Assembly: GCF_021155765.1 (NCBI RefSeq) | Contig: NC_060106.1 | Coordinates: forward strand, 12,240,031 to 12,304,030 | Length of the DNA: 64,000 nt | Direction of reading: 5' to 3' | Source: Diprion similis | Lineage: Eukaryota > Arthropoda > Insecta > Hymenoptera > Diprionidae | Notes under the pieces: generated by a model | Database searches by the model: none | The model's input: the letters and a program-made list of their open reading frames with translations, nothing else | Told to the model about the DNA's origin: nothing | Position numbers and translations under genes: made by a program | Part shown: piece by piece, positions 50,901 through 63,126 of the stretch | How the letters are laid out: each line of letters begins with the position of its first letter | How positions within the stretch are numbered: the first letter of the stretch is position 1

Positions 50901-51412
50901 GATTCGCTGAGCCGTTTCCCCGTGTTCGGAGGCCTGTCCGGTTGCCGGAACAACCTCCCGTCCTGCAGGACGAAGCCCCGGTCAACGGCACGTTTGGCCG
51001 ACAATCTCAGCGCCGTTCTCAGATCCCCATCGCTGTCTTCTTCGACGGTGTGACTCTGCCGTATGTACTTCTCGATGTTTTTCAAGGTCGAGCCCTCGCG
51101 CTCGCCAAGTTCGCGTACCGCCTTGCCGAAGACCTTGCTGAGGTCCGTCGACTTGGAAACCTTGAGCGGACGTGACTGCAGGCCACCAGGATCCTTGTAC
51201 GAGGATTGTCCCTTGTTGAATACCTTGAGTACATCGCCGCGTTTTACAGCGACCTCAAGATGCTCTCCGATTTCCTCCTCGTGATAATTGTGATGCTGCC
51301 GTATAGCGTGACATATCCGCTCGACACTCGGCCGTTGCTTCTGGCTCCGTATCTTTCGTATTGCGTCCAGAAACCACGCCGACCACGTGTCCGCGGACTC
51401 CGGCTCCCCCAT
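35797..51412 (-). CDS. KAT6: MYST histone acetyltransferase KAT6 (MOZ/MORF; Drosophila Enok), 5 coding exons
   Basis: Acetylates histone H3 (mainly H3K23 in known homologues) in a BRPF/ING5/EAF6 complex in the nucleus. Exons on the - strand: 51412-50864, 45216-44744, 44342-42811, 41221-40839, 40206-35797; phases agree, giving 2448 aa. Order: two winged-helix modules of the KAT6 N-terminus (residues about 1-160), tandem PHD fingers (about 187-300, many CxxC pairs), a Ser/Asp/Glu-rich linker, a C2HC zinc finger ([23 protein letters not shown] has the spacing), then the MYST acetyltransferase core (about 905-1185) with the acetyl-CoA loop QRQGFGR and the catalytic-Glu segment [11 protein letters not shown]. 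The C-terminal 1260 residues are low complexity: a Lys/Glu block, repeated SHTPQP units, poly-Gln, and a Pro/Met/Asn-rich tail. Domain order and length match Enok (about 2290 aa). Two intron-rich gaps, 45217-50863 and 42 kb to 41 kb, hold no missed domain that I can see. Confidence 0.94.
36918..36994. repeat. Poly-glutamine codon repeat in KAT6
   Basis: This is a (CAG/CAA)n run read on the - strand, interrupted by a His codon, inside the low-complexity C-terminal part of KAT6. On the + strand it appears as (TTG/CTG)n. Confidence 0.9.
37050..37310. repeat. Degenerate repeats encoding SHTPQP(L/M) in KAT6
   Basis: Tandem, imperfect units of about 27-30 bases encode variants of SHTPQPLSQ and SPQPMPQ on the - strand. 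They lie just N-terminal of the poly-Gln tract in the protein. Confidence 0.8.
38837..39030. repeat. Lys/Glu/Arg-rich hexanucleotide-like repeat in KAT6
   Basis: About 65 codons on the - strand are almost only Glu, Lys and Arg ([17 protein letters not shown] type). The DNA is a pyrimidine-only tract on the + strand (CTTTTTCC-like units). It is expected to form a single charged helix. Confidence 0.85.
46715..46739. repeat. Poly-C tract (25 C)
   Basis: An uninterrupted run of 25 cytosines followed by ATACACACACAC, in KAT6 intron 1. Confidence 0.9.
47936..47996. repeat. Poly-A tract (61 A)
   Basis: An uninterrupted run of 61 adenines on the + strand, in KAT6 intron 1. It is long enough that its exact length in the assembly may be unreliable. 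The flanking sequence shows no clear retrocopy, so a poly-A tail of a retroelement is not established. Confidence 0.9.
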
Positions 51413-51597
51413 CTCCGTACTGAGTCGCGAATGCCTCGCGAATCACTTGACTCGGATCTCGAGTCCCGGTCCCGCATTCACTCAATCGCATTCACATTCT
51501 GTCGCCCGAGTCTCGCAGTCCCACCTCGAACGACCGGCTCCACGGCGCCCTCAGCTTTTTCCGTCAGCGTCCACCTTAGCTCTCCTCCGCGAATACT
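51413..51597 (-). promoter_or_regulatory. KAT6 5' untranslated part of the first coding exon
   Basis: On the - strand a pyrimidine-rich acceptor TTTCATTTCCTTGTAG ends at 51598, so the first coding exon probably starts at 51597 with 185 bases of leader before the ATG at 51412. The leader is GC-rich. Confidence 0.5.
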
Positions 51598-54500
51598 CTA
51601 CAAGGAAATGAGCACAGTTTTAATCTCGGTTTCAACTCTTTTTCATTCGAATCGCCGAGAAACAGAGACGACGAATGTACAAGGGAAAAATACGAAGAGG
51701 AAAGGTGAAATACTCTAGTAAATTTTCGATCTAAATGGTTCTGTACATGTTTCTGCCCCCTTTTGATAATGTTACGCTAATCGGTGGTGAAAAATGGGCG
51801 TTGAAATGTTTGTCATGAATTTTCGAGTACCAATAACTCTACATTTGTCCATCTGCGTTTTGCAGTTTGGTAATCGAAAGTGCTGTCAAAAAATGGTGTA
51901 CATTAATTTGATGGATTAGGCACGTGAAAGTGAAATAATGTTTCGGTGATAGTTGACCCGAACGTTAAACCGTTTACCCTCCGCCCTCAACCTGGATTAT
52001 AATTGAATTTTTTTTTTTTTTTGCTTCTTTCTGTGCGTCAAACTCGATTCGCGAATGAGATTCACGTGTATAAATCTGTATGTATTCAGATACACAGTAG
52101 TACCTGACATTCGTTTATAATTTCTCAATTTGTAGAAATGCTGATTTATCAATGCATGTGCATTGTGCATATTATTATTCGTGTGAAAGAAACGATGCAA
52201 CAATGATGCTCCTGGACGCGAAATAACTTGAATAACTCGTTTCGAATCCCAGGAATGATTCGGCGATGAATTTTAATCGAACCGACAGCACTAATTTATG
52301 TTTTGAAATTAGTCTTTTAAAACCGGAAACGAAGAATTAATTCGACCTGCCTTTGGAGCGGGTCAATTATTTGTCATAATAAGAATAACAGAATAGTAAT
52401 GCTTATGAAAATAACACTTATGAAGAATGTGAGAAAAGTCTACATATTCATTTTTACACGGTTAAAAAGCGTAGAATCATGACACCTCCATAGTATGTAT
52501 TGTATTACGCGTCACTTGGTCCGCGAGAGAGAGAGAGACTAATCGATCTGAACAACGACAGATTCTGACGTGCAGAGATCTTCTCTCCTTGTCCCGCTCT
52601 CGCAGTTGATCACTATTGCGTTCTCTGTTCCAATGGCCATATTATTCCGATTGAATATTAATTCTTTCGACTGTATCTGCGGCTCTGCTAGGTATCCAAG
52701 TAAAACATACTTCTACATGCTACAATTTCCGACGATGTTGTTTGCATATGTGTCTCTATCTCCATACAAATTCTTCTAGCGTCGACAACGGGCTCATCCC
52801 GTTTGCCAAGTACATTTCTGGCGCTACTAATAAACTAAAAAACTTCGTAGGAAACGTCGTTCAATTGACGTAACCAAAGATTTCTAGTCTTTGTAAAAAG
52901 AGATCTGGATTTCAGGTACGTATTAAAAATACTTGGGTATATATCTTGAGGAATCTTCGAGTGCAAAAGTTTGATTCGAAGATTGTCTCGTAAAATAATT
53001 CGGCTAGCGTGGTATTAATAGACTGCCGTCGGTGTGTAGATACATTGTATATTCCAGCCTGGGTTGGTATAGTACAGTCTCAAAATTCTCAACGGCGATG
53101 TGACAGAATGACACAAGTGATTGTAGTGTTGTCTTAACGAAAGAAATTTCTATCTGAATTAATATTCGTATTACGAAAAGTCCGGTCATCAGTGAAGGTT
53201 GAGGTCTGCATGGTCAAGCACGTATACTCGATAAAAATTGATTTGTATTTTGAATCCGCTTTATAAAATATACGACGTGTTCGATATTAACGTAACACTT
53301 TCGATCACTGATCTCGACCGAATGTTTCCCGCCAAAAAACATGGACATCTAAGTCGGAGTGAATACATGGCAAAACAAGAGATGCGGAATTGAACCCCTT
53401 ATTGCGGTTTCTCCGTCGACCCTTTTACTAAAACATTTATAAACCACATACAGCGGTAAAATTTTCGTGCGGCCCCAATTGGTTAGAAAAGATAGGTGTT
53501 CTTACCGTGACGATGTTTACGTTTACAGTATACGGACACCAGCATTAAAAATCACGAAATCTGTCCGACAGCATTGATTACCCAACAAGCAAGCTTGAGA
53601 AATTAAACTATTGACAATAATAATGCAAATGAGTATCACAGTGTAAAACGAGACTGAATACGAAACGGTGATACGCGACATGAGTTACACTAGATGCACC
53701 TTGACCTAGGATTGGAGTGGCGCGCAAACGCTAGGAGGAGGACGACAACAAACCCGGGCCTGTGCACGCTTAGCTTATTAAGTAAAATAAAATACTGGCT
53801 GAACGTCTGTCTGTCTCTCCGTCCGGTAAGACAGGCCGGGTGTTTGGCCCCTCTCAGGCTCTCACCCAAGGTGCAGCTGCCGCGCGGCAGCAGCCCGATC
53901 TGACCGGGCGGCCAACCGCCGCCCGTCGCTTACCAAAAGGCGATGAACGAAATGCACTCTTTCCGACCACGACGGTGATCTGGAAATGAATTGTAATGAT
54001 CTAGAATCGGTGTTAAGCAGCGGGATAAGCGACCTTGTGACAATGTCGGACATGTTTAACAATGTAATTGCGACTGTAGTTAGGCATATGAATAACATTC
54101 TCGAAGCTAACATTCCCGACGGGCAGCCATCTTGGGCATACTGTTACGATTTATGTTTCGACGCAGTTTACAACTGATATTTAGCCCCTTGCCTGATGTT
54201 AGAGCGTTAATCCGGCTGGCGTATACATCGAACTTTCGTCGTGTCGTTTGCTGGATGACGCAGATTCATTCAGAAGCAAGGGAAACGGCTGGAAACTAAA
54301 CGTGGACACTTGGCGTACGGGCCGAGCTAGCCGTCCCCGCTGTCCTCTATGCGTCGGAAAGAAATTCAACGAGTTTTTCACCATTCCTTCATAAATATTA
54401 GGGCATATTACCTGTCACAGATTGTCCATGTGTAATCCACCACGTATCGAATCACCGTAACTTTACTAGCACGATATCACAAACACTAATTATTTAGTAA

Positions 54501-56593
54501 AACAGCGTCACATTTCACAAATCAACAAAGGTTACCACTTGACAAAGATGGCTGATGGGGGCTACTGCGCAAACGGGAGGGGAACCAACTGCGCCGGTTA
54601 GGAGAAACTAGAAACCAATCGGCCAACCAGGAGGTTATGCGACTGGACTGGTATTTTATCATATCACACGCGTCAAATTCGAATCGGGACATTTTACCGC
54701 GCTATAACCTAATCGGAGAGACTTTTTTACTACTTTTAATTCATACTTCGCACGACCTCAATTGCCTTTTGAGGTCAATTAATCTATCCGAACCTAACAA
54801 CACACGTTTTTATGAAATCAACTCCCACACGATATTCAGCAGCGAGCTTTCTACGGCTTATGATACCCTCATCAGAACCCCGAACGATGATTCATGAAAT
54901 AACAATTACAGATCATGTTTACTTTATGCTCCCGAATCTCGAGCACGGAATGTGTTAGCTCGTTTGTACAATATGGATGCGTCGAAATTCGACTCCATGT
55001 AAAATGTAAAACAATTTCCCCTCGCCCCTTTACAGCTGTTCAATTCAATCAGTCCGTACGCTTGTTCAAATTATCATTGATCATTCGCCTGTCCTCCCTA
55101 GCCCCCCGGGGCAAACTGCTCTCAACTCAACACGAAGCGCCCGGCTCCCCGCGCGCCGTCGCCAGCGAAGTTCCCCCCACCATCGCCTCCTGTATTCCTA
55201 CTCCGCAAGATTCCGTTGTGGGATGCCTTTCTGCTCGTACAGCAGAGAATGGACTTGGTGGATAGAAAGGTTTCCTACGAAGCATGTATCATGATGCCGT
55301 AATAGCCAATATGGTTCGAATATACGGTATATTATCGAGAATAGCAAGGTTCAGGGGTCAACGAACTTTAATCCTGCACAGAGATTTATTTTTGGCAATA
55401 CCTAATACGTATGTACCTTCGTAGATATTTCTCTGGCAGCTTTACGAATAGTAGAATTCAGTAGATCTTTCGGAAATGCTAATTTCATGGGAAAATAGAA
55501 TATCAATCAACTTGTGCATCAGCGTATTTGGATCCATTACCGTTCAATCAATGACTTTATTACGGTAATTGACCTATTTTGAGCAATGAAGTAATATTCT
55601 GTTGAAAGTAGTCTGGCTAAGAATACAAGATGCTATGTACAAAACGTAAAAAAAAAGTACTACCAATTACAAATGTACACGTATACAAGATAAAATAAAT
55701 GCTATATATTCTGAAATTATTTTTGTTTTTTCTTTCAAATTTATAAATATTGTTATTACAGAAACATGTGAATCCTAAAATTTGATAATATATGCTGTAA
55801 TATGGTTTTGAAAGAAAATATGTAAATTAATTCCGAAAACAGTGAGTCCGTCTTAAATCTGTAAGTACAAACATCCGAAAAGCTCGCGTTCGTAAGACGA
55901 GATTGAATTGTGTGAGAATTTATAACTCAAAAAATGAATCTGTAAGATACTAGCTCTGCAATATGCAACTGTTATTTCTGATGCCGATTATATACTCATT
56001 CAGCTTTGTTCTTATCGACCTATTAATTACCCTTCTGACTGTAAATCAATGTGTTCAAAGATTGAAAGTTATTTGGCTTTTTACCCTTCAAACAGCATAC
56101 TATAAAGCTTGGAATAAATACATAAGATAAGTGTAACAGTTTTTGACCCTATCCCAATTATTGACCCGTTTTTGGTTGTATCTGTGTGATCTCTAGTTCT
56201 AAAATTACTAGAAAATAAATTTGTAGCGTCTAACTCTTTAGCAATTGGTTTCAGTCATCGAGAAATTCACAATTTGTGGTGAAAATTTATAATTTCGAAA
56301 AATGACATGGTGAACAATTGGGTCTAAACGAGTCAATAGCTGGTATACTTACCTTACCCGGCCAAATATTAATTTATCATTAGTTGAGTGAAAAACATTT
56401 TCATAGTAATTGATATGAAATGTCATATTAGATAAGATTGATCTATTCTGCAACAATTAGATAGGAAAAACAATAACTATCAGCACACTGGTTTCAAAGC
56501 CAGTTACTGAATTTCGCTAGGAATATAAAACAACAACTTGTATTTACAAACAATTAATATTTATTAATTCAATATTGAAGGAGCAGACGATAT
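51598..56593. other. Region between KAT6 and EF1-beta
   Basis: It holds the proposed KAT6 5' intron, noncoding exon and promoter. GC-rich islands occur at about 53690-54640 and 55080-55220. A second YY1-like motif, AAGATGGCTG, lies at 54545-54554 on the + strand. No protein-coding gene was accepted. The region next to EF1-beta (55600-56590) is AT-rich and should include its 3' UTR. Confidence 0.4.
53934..54140 (-). other. Probable noncoding first exon of KAT6
   Basis: On the - strand the sequence CGCCTTTTG is followed by a strong donor, GTAAGCGACG, at 53933. About 190 bases upstream lies CCAAGATGGCTG (54135-54124), a close match to the YY1 site that often sits just inside transcription starts. 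This exon would splice to the acceptor at 51598. The start near 54140 is inferred from the YY1 motif. Confidence 0.4.
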
Positions 56594-57822
56594 TTAAATC
56601 TTGTTGAAGGCTGCAATGTCGACAGACTGTACAAAGTCTTCGAAGTTTTGTATTTCCTCAACTAACAAGTCCACGGAAACTTTGTCGTCCTCTACAACAC
56701 ACATGATCTGTAGCTTGTTGATTCCATATCCCACGGGCACGAGTTTTGCTAGAAATTCCAATTTCTCGATTAAAACAATTCAATCTAAAATCATTACCAA
56801 AAATAAGCACAGAATACTTACAAGCACCCCAAACCAGGCCGTCCATAGAAATAGACCTCACATGCTTTTCCATTTCTTTCATGTCTGTTTCGTCATCCCA
56901 TGGTTTGACATCCAACACAATACTGGACTTAGCAATTATAGTGGGTTTCTTGGACTTCTTCTCCGCATACGCTTTGAGCCTTTCCTCTCTAACTTTAGCA
57001 GCTTCGGCATCTTCCTCTTCGTCAGATCCAAACAAATCTACATCGTCGTCGTCGTCAGCAGCTGGTTTGGTAGCTTTGGGCGGTGGAGCAGTCTCCGTTC
57101 CACCCAAGATGGAAGGGGCTTTTTTCACGCCTGGAAGAGACTTGTGGTTGTAGGATTTGATGTGTGTATACCATCTCTGGACATGGGGATTCGATCCTAA
57201 TGCAGCGTTCCCCAAAGCTTCAAACACTGCGACATCTGCTTGCGAAGGTTGCCATCTACATAAGTATGCCAACGTTTTAAAAATCTACTGAAAATTTGTT
57301 GTAATATATGTACATACGATGTAAAGTGAAACGATTCGTGAATAAAAATAAGACATAACCGCAAATTGGCTGATCGCGAAAATATGTCGGCTAAAACAGC
57401 TCGCGCAGATGTATTTTCGGAACCTTCGTATGGGGGAATATGGAACGAGATTCGAAGTTCCAAAGCCGGGTCAGCAAGGTGATAGTTGACAGGCCAATCT
57501 TAATAATTTTTAGTGAGCAGAAATATCGTTGCGAAAGATTAGAAAGTGTTGACATCTGAATGAAACAGAACGATGTGAGGAGACATTAAAAAAAAAATGT
57601 ATGTCAATGAATCTTTGACTGTACGGATAATAAATAAGATTGGTGACTGAAACGGAAGACACCGACAGAGGTTGACTTTACATGCCGACAAGTGGAACAC
57701 GTGAGTTGAAATGTGCACAGAAAACCCGTATAATATACTTGCCCTTCAATGTAGCTGCGGTCGGCAAGAAAACGGTTCAACTCCTTCAAGCCCTTGTCAG
57801 TCTTAAGATCACCAATGGCCAT
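56594..57822 (-). CDS. eEF1beta: Elongation factor 1-beta (eEF1B beta), 3 exons
   Basis: Guanine-nucleotide exchange factor that reloads eEF1A with GTP during translation elongation in the cytosol. Exons on the - strand: 57822-57743, 57255-56822, 56748-56594; consistent phases give 222 aa (the usual length is about 225). Residues 1-75 form the GST-C-like N-terminal domain (SYIEG, then [14 protein letters not shown]). The middle holds the acidic [20 protein letters not shown] stretch, which includes the conserved casein-kinase site. The C-terminal exchange domain runs from [16 protein letters not shown] to the end, DIAAFNKI. The first intron has a GC donor: GAAGG joined to GCAAGT, since the nearby GT gives a frameshift and stop. 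An AATAAA on the - strand lies at 56565-56560. It is divergent from NDUFS1. Confidence 0.95.
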
Positions 57823-58741
57823 TGCGAGCGTGTATTTGATTAATAAATATTATACGAAAGTTTGCGGTAGTCAGCCCCTCTAGTCTACTCGCCGGAAGAG
57901 AGAGCTGCCGATACGCAAGGTCCACTCAGCCCGGACAATACTTTACTTTTTACGGACGATGGACTTCCGGTTGAGTTTCTGCCAATCAAGTTGCGTATCG
58001 CCAAAGAACAACCGGAAAAGTTGATGCTACTTGAAAATTCTTGCGACCATTTCAAGCAGAGGACCTACTATTTTAATAAGATATTTATTTGAATTCAGAA
58101 ATCACTTGAAATAGAACCACTTGGTGTGTGGTACGATTCGCCTTACGGAAAGAACAACATTGGACAAATTCGTCCGACCAATAGCCTTTGCATCTGACTT
58201 CACCTTTTTGTTCCGCGTCAACTGCGCAACGTAGATTCTAACATACAGTTGCATACATAAATCCATTTTAAGCCATTGCACCTAATATCCGCATTTAGCT
58301 TCTGTCATCTGCAGTTATATATTTTTTTTGCTCAAGCTTTCTTTAATTGCACTCAATTTTTCGTACTTGTCATTTTTTTCTCAAATTGTCGTCCATTCTC
58401 CTCATGATTGTACCAAGCTGTCTGCTCTGAAAGGCGACAGTCCTGACACCTGAAGGTAAGAGACTTCGTTTTTCTCGACTTCGGTAATTGTTTGACTTTA
58501 CAACAATAATTTATAGGCCAATTATTATCGGTAGTTGTCACAAAATCACACTGCAATTTTCAGTCCCAATTGTTTATCTTGCAAAATATTACGTCACTTC
58601 AATCAATCATGTATGTTCGTTCTATCCGTTCTGTTACAGCATCGTGAGTTAGGTTAACACATCAGCCAAATACCTTTGCGATGTAGAACTCTTTTATTAT
58701 ATAACAAAAATCAGCATGATTTGTTGATTGATTTTTAGAAA
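57823..58741. other. Divergent promoter region between EF1-beta and NDUFS1
   Basis: Two housekeeping genes start back to back, 919 bases apart. The EF1-beta side (57880-58020) is GC-richer, with a pyrimidine stretch CTCTCTCTTCCGG on the - strand that could be a 5'TOP-like start. No gene of its own was recognised. Confidence 0.45.
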
Positions 58742-61700
58742 ATGTTGCGGCTTCCACTGGTTAGGGCGGCTGGTCTGTCAGGATGCAGGCTTGGGGCCGC
58801 TGGATTCCATACCACAACCAGTAAGCTGCAGGCTCCACCTGAGCAGATCGAGGTGTTCATTGACGATATTCCTGTGCTAGTTGACCCAGGGACTACCGTA
58901 CTCCAGGTACACGAAATTTCACATTTTCCCTCTTGTAAACTCCAATTGTATATTGAAAAGAATTTAAGAATTCTATATTACGTTTAATTGATCTCTTTTA
59001 AACCACATCTTGAAGAACTGCATAGCAAGAATATTTGCTCTGACATCTGTTTACATTGATCTCCATGAACATAACAATGATGAATAATGAATCGAATTCA
59101 TAAATACTAACCAAAGTTTGATATTGCGTTGAATGTGAAAGGAATTGCTCAATGCAGAAATTAAGTAGAAAATCTTTGTCCCCAATTGGGAGATAAAGCT
59201 AGACTAACAGGATTACAACAAAGTTGAGGAAAAAACCAATTTCGTGCAATTCTAAGTATGGAATAATTAAAAATAATCAAATATGTGAGTGTCTGATTTG
59301 CTGGTTTAGGCTGCTGCTAAAATCGGAGTGGAGATTCCCCGATTTTGCTACCATGAGCGTCTCGCAGTGGCTGGAAATTGCAGGATGTGTTTGGTTGAGA
59401 TTGAAAAACAAATCAAGGTGAATCTTTCTATTTTCAATTTTTATGAATTGTGTCGTTTTCATTTGAATAAATACTTACCGAGATAAACTCGTTCTGTTTT
59501 TAGCCGGTAGCTGCTTGTGCAATGCCAGTGATGAAAGGATGGCGGGTAAAGACTAATTCTGATTTGACACGCAAGGCTCGTGAAGGTGTGATGGAGTTTT
59601 TACTGGTCAATCACCCATTAGATTGCCCCATCTGTGATCAGGGTGGTGAATGTGATCTGCAAGATCAGAGCATGGCTTTTGGTAATGATCGAAGCCGTTT
59701 TGTCGACATCAACTTTAGTGGAAAGCGAGCGGTAGAAGACAAAGATGTCGGACCTTTAATCAAGACAGTGATGACTCGCTGTATTCATTGCACACGTTGT
59801 ATTCGTTTTGCTTCTGAAGTTGCCGGTGTAGACGATCTAGGCACAACTGGACGTGGCTCTGACATGCAGGTGGGATTTCCTCACGTACTACATTTGCTCA
59901 TGTAAATTGAGAAAAAGTAATGCACAAATTTAAATATAATATGAAATAATCAATATCAGGTAGGCACGTATGTTGAGAAGATGTTCTTGTCAGAGCTATC
60001 CGGAAATATTATTGATTTATGCCCTGTTGGAGCCCTGACTAGTAAACCTTATGCTTTTGTGGCCCGTCCTTGGGAAACCCGTCGAACAGACAGTATTGAT
60101 GTCCTTGATGCTGTAGGCAGCAACATCGTTGTTTCTACAAGAAGCGGGGAAGTCCTTAGAGTTCTTCCAAGGCTAAATGAGGTTGGTAGCAATAATATAC
60201 ATATAGATGTAGTAATTGAGCTTCCCAATTTAGGTGCAGCTGAATATTATCAATATAATGCAATATAATAAAATTACACAATTGTGAATTCGCTATTTGA
60301 TTTTTTTAGGAAATTAACGAAGAATGGTTATCAGACAAGTCTCGTTTCGCATGTGACGGTCTTAAACGTCAGCGCCTCCTTACTCCGATGTTGAAGATAG
60401 ATTCAAAGCTACAACCAGTTGAATGGGAAGACGCATTGGTCGCTGGTGAGTAAGTGAGATTCTTGCGTCACCTGTTGATAAAGTACCAGGAATTTTTATA
60501 CTTGAAATTTAAAATAACTCATTGGCAGCACACATTTTTCAAGTTATAATTGAACAATTACACATTTGTCAATTGAAGTGTACTGCAGAGACGTTGTAAA
60601 TCTAATCTTGTGTTATCAATTTTTACATGGCAAACAGCAAGCAGAGCTCTACAACAAGCTCCAGCAAACAAAATTGCTGCAGTAACTGGAAAACTAGCTG
60701 ACGCAGAGGCTCTGATTTCATTGAAAGATATGTTTAATAAGCTAGGTAGCGAAACTTTGGCTACAGAGCAATCTTTCCCGAAAGACGGAGCAGGAATTGA
60801 TCTACGAAGCAGTTATATTATGAACAACAAAATTGCTGGCATTGAAGAAGCTGATGTTGTTGTACTCATTGGAACGAACCCTAGATTTGAGGCACCTCTG
60901 GTGAATACTAGGCTTAGAAAATCTTATCTTCATCGTGAGCAAACCATCGCATTAATTGGACCTGAGGTGGATCTCACATACGAATATGAGGTACACAAAG
61001 GTTAAGCTTTCTAGGTATCCGCAGCTTGTATTAATTTGTTTTCAAATCTACTACCATTTATTATGAATTTCAGCATCTTGGTGATTCTGCTGAAGTGATC
61101 TCCCAATTGAAAAACGGTACTCATCCATTTTGTGCTACATTAAAAAATGCGAAGTCACCACTCATAATATTAGGTGCAGAACAGCTTGGCCGCAATGACG
61201 GCAGCAAGATCCTTGCAGAAACGCAGGCATTGGCAGCTTCCTTGGGGAAGACCGTTCAGGTACAGTACTTTCAGTTTTAAAATTTGTTTAAAAGTTATTG
61301 TTCCTACGAAATTGTTTTCACAAGAATATATTTTTTAAATGCATTACAGGCCCCGGAAAATTGGAAAGTATTAAATGTACTTCATAGCAATGCTTCTCAA
61401 GTCGCTGCCCTGGATCTTGGCTACGGATCTAATCTGGCAGAAATTAAAGCCCAAAATCCCCAAGTTCTTTTCCTATTAGGAGCAGATGATGCAGATATAA
61501 AAAGAGAAGACTTTCCAAACACCTTTATCATTTATCTTGGTCAGTACTTTATATCTATTATCCATATTACGCATTTTTCCATTTGTATTTTTCACGCGAA
61601 TTGATTATCAAAGTGGCAAGAGATCATCATTGTTTTTGTTCCCAGGAAGCCATGGTGATCAAGGAGCATGTATCGCAGATGTTGTTTTACCCGGAGCTGC

Positions 61701-62262
61701 TTATACAGAGAAGAATGGGAGTTACGTGAATACAGAGGGCCGGGCTCAACAGACTGGTACTGCAGTTAATCCACCAGGAATGGCACGCCCAGATTGGAAA
61801 ATTATCAGAGCACTGTCTGAGGTAGTCACTTTGTAATACTAGAATATTCGTCGATTAAAAAAAGAAAATTAAATAATTCTTTAACATCTATCTAAAATCA
61901 ATAGTTCGTCGGGGTCCGACTTCCTTACGATACCATCCACGATGTCCGTGGCAGACTAGAGCAAGTGGCCCCACATCTTGTTAGGTATGGTGATATTGAA
62001 CCCGCAAATTATTTCGCCCAGGCTCTCGAACTAGCTAAGGTACGTTAATTATTCAGTTTTACACTTGAAAAAAAATAACAAAATGTGAAAGCAAATGTTC
62101 AAATTAGTCGATTATTTTCAGAAAACTGGAAGTTTCGCATCAGATCCACTTCAACTAAAACAGAAGACATTAGATGAATTCTTTATGACCGACGTAGTGT
62201 CGCGTGCATCACCAACAATGGCTAAATGCGTGCAAGCTGTTATTAAGCAGCGTCAGGCATAG
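58742..62262 (+). CDS. NDUFS1: NADH-ubiquinone oxidoreductase 75-kDa subunit (NDUFS1), 11 exons
   Basis: Largest subunit of the peripheral arm of mitochondrial complex I; carries iron-sulfur clusters that pass electrons from NADH toward ubiquinone. Exons: 58742-58906, 59310-59417, 59504-59869, 59960-60181, 60310-60445, 60638-60990, 61074-61259, 61350-61539, 61646-61821, 61905-62039, 62122-62262; all phases agree, giving 725 aa (human 727). Residues 1-27 form a Ser/Arg-poor but basic mitochondrial leader ([20 protein letters not shown]). Next is the [2Fe-2S] domain with Cys spaced C-x10-C-x2-C-x13-C in [17 protein letters not shown]. The His/Cys cluster [17 protein letters not shown] and [13 protein letters not shown] are present. 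The molybdopterin-oxidoreductase-like half includes the Cys of [13 protein letters not shown] and [10 protein letters not shown]. An AATAAA is at 62313-62318. No key ligand is missing. Confidence 0.96.
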
Positions 62263-63126
62263 TTATAAACTTAGCTTGACTTATTTATGTATATAGTATA
62301 GGATTCTGTTATAATAAAATTAAATTACCATGTGAATAGTCTTATTATTACTGTCAACCACATGCAAGAAATAGAGAACAAAGTAATCAACATGAATTTC
62401 AACATGGTTGTAACAGAATTCTACACCAGAGATCCTAATAGTTGAGAAATTTATATCATAGATTTTTAAATTATCCTTATGCATTTCATATTTATGTCAA
62501 TATACACCCACATAGAAATGGAATTTTACTGCATGTATCCAAGATTTATTTTACTGCAAAAACTTCTTTGACGTGTCTGGAATGAGGACAATATGAGTCT
62601 TGGTTTCCAAATTTCCTAAAACCAAATTTAGCGAACATGAAACGTTTTGAAAAATGGAACGTTTTTTCCATTACGATATTTCTTCATGAGGATATGTCTA
62701 GAACATGGAACTCTTAGTAAGTGAATGTACGTATGGCGCCCTCGTTAAACATGAGATTTATCAAAATGATTGAAGAACATAAATAAGATCTCTTACCAAT
62801 GATAAGTTCCAAACATTTGCTTCATAAACCCGGTGCCATAGCTACCAAATTCCTAACAACTGATCAAACCAGAATAGTACAATAAATTTGTTGTGTAATA
62901 GTTTACAAGTATACAATATATATTTAACGTTGTAAAGATACGAATGGAATTACGCGACCAATTAACGAATATGGTAATTGATAAAAAATACTCTGATCAA
63001 GGTAATCGTGATTAAATTATATAGTTTTAAATGGAGAAGAGATGATGCCATAAATAATGATTAATTCTCCCATTTTGGATCTGAAATTTATTCCCGCGAT
63101 TAAATTAAACATTCGTCGGTACTATT
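62263..63126. other. Convergent 3' interval between NDUFS1 and USO1
   Basis: It holds the NDUFS1 3' UTR and, on the - strand, the USO1 3' UTR with an AATAAA at 63092-63087. No other feature was recognised. Confidence 0.5.

Noticed and set aside
53986-54177. A 63-codon + strand frame (MNCNDLESVLSSGISDLV and onward)
   Set aside because: The composition is protein-like, but it overlaps the likely noncoding first exon of KAT6 on the other strand, and no homologue is recognised.
54915-55265. A 116-codon + strand frame over a GC-rich island
   Set aside because: No domain, no splice context, and a biased composition from the CCCC/CGCG stretch.
57730-57743. A GT donor at 57737 for EF1-beta exon 1 instead of the GC donor
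   Set aside because: It adds six bases and changes the phase so that the next exon runs into a stop and loses the conserved [14 protein letters not shown] segment.
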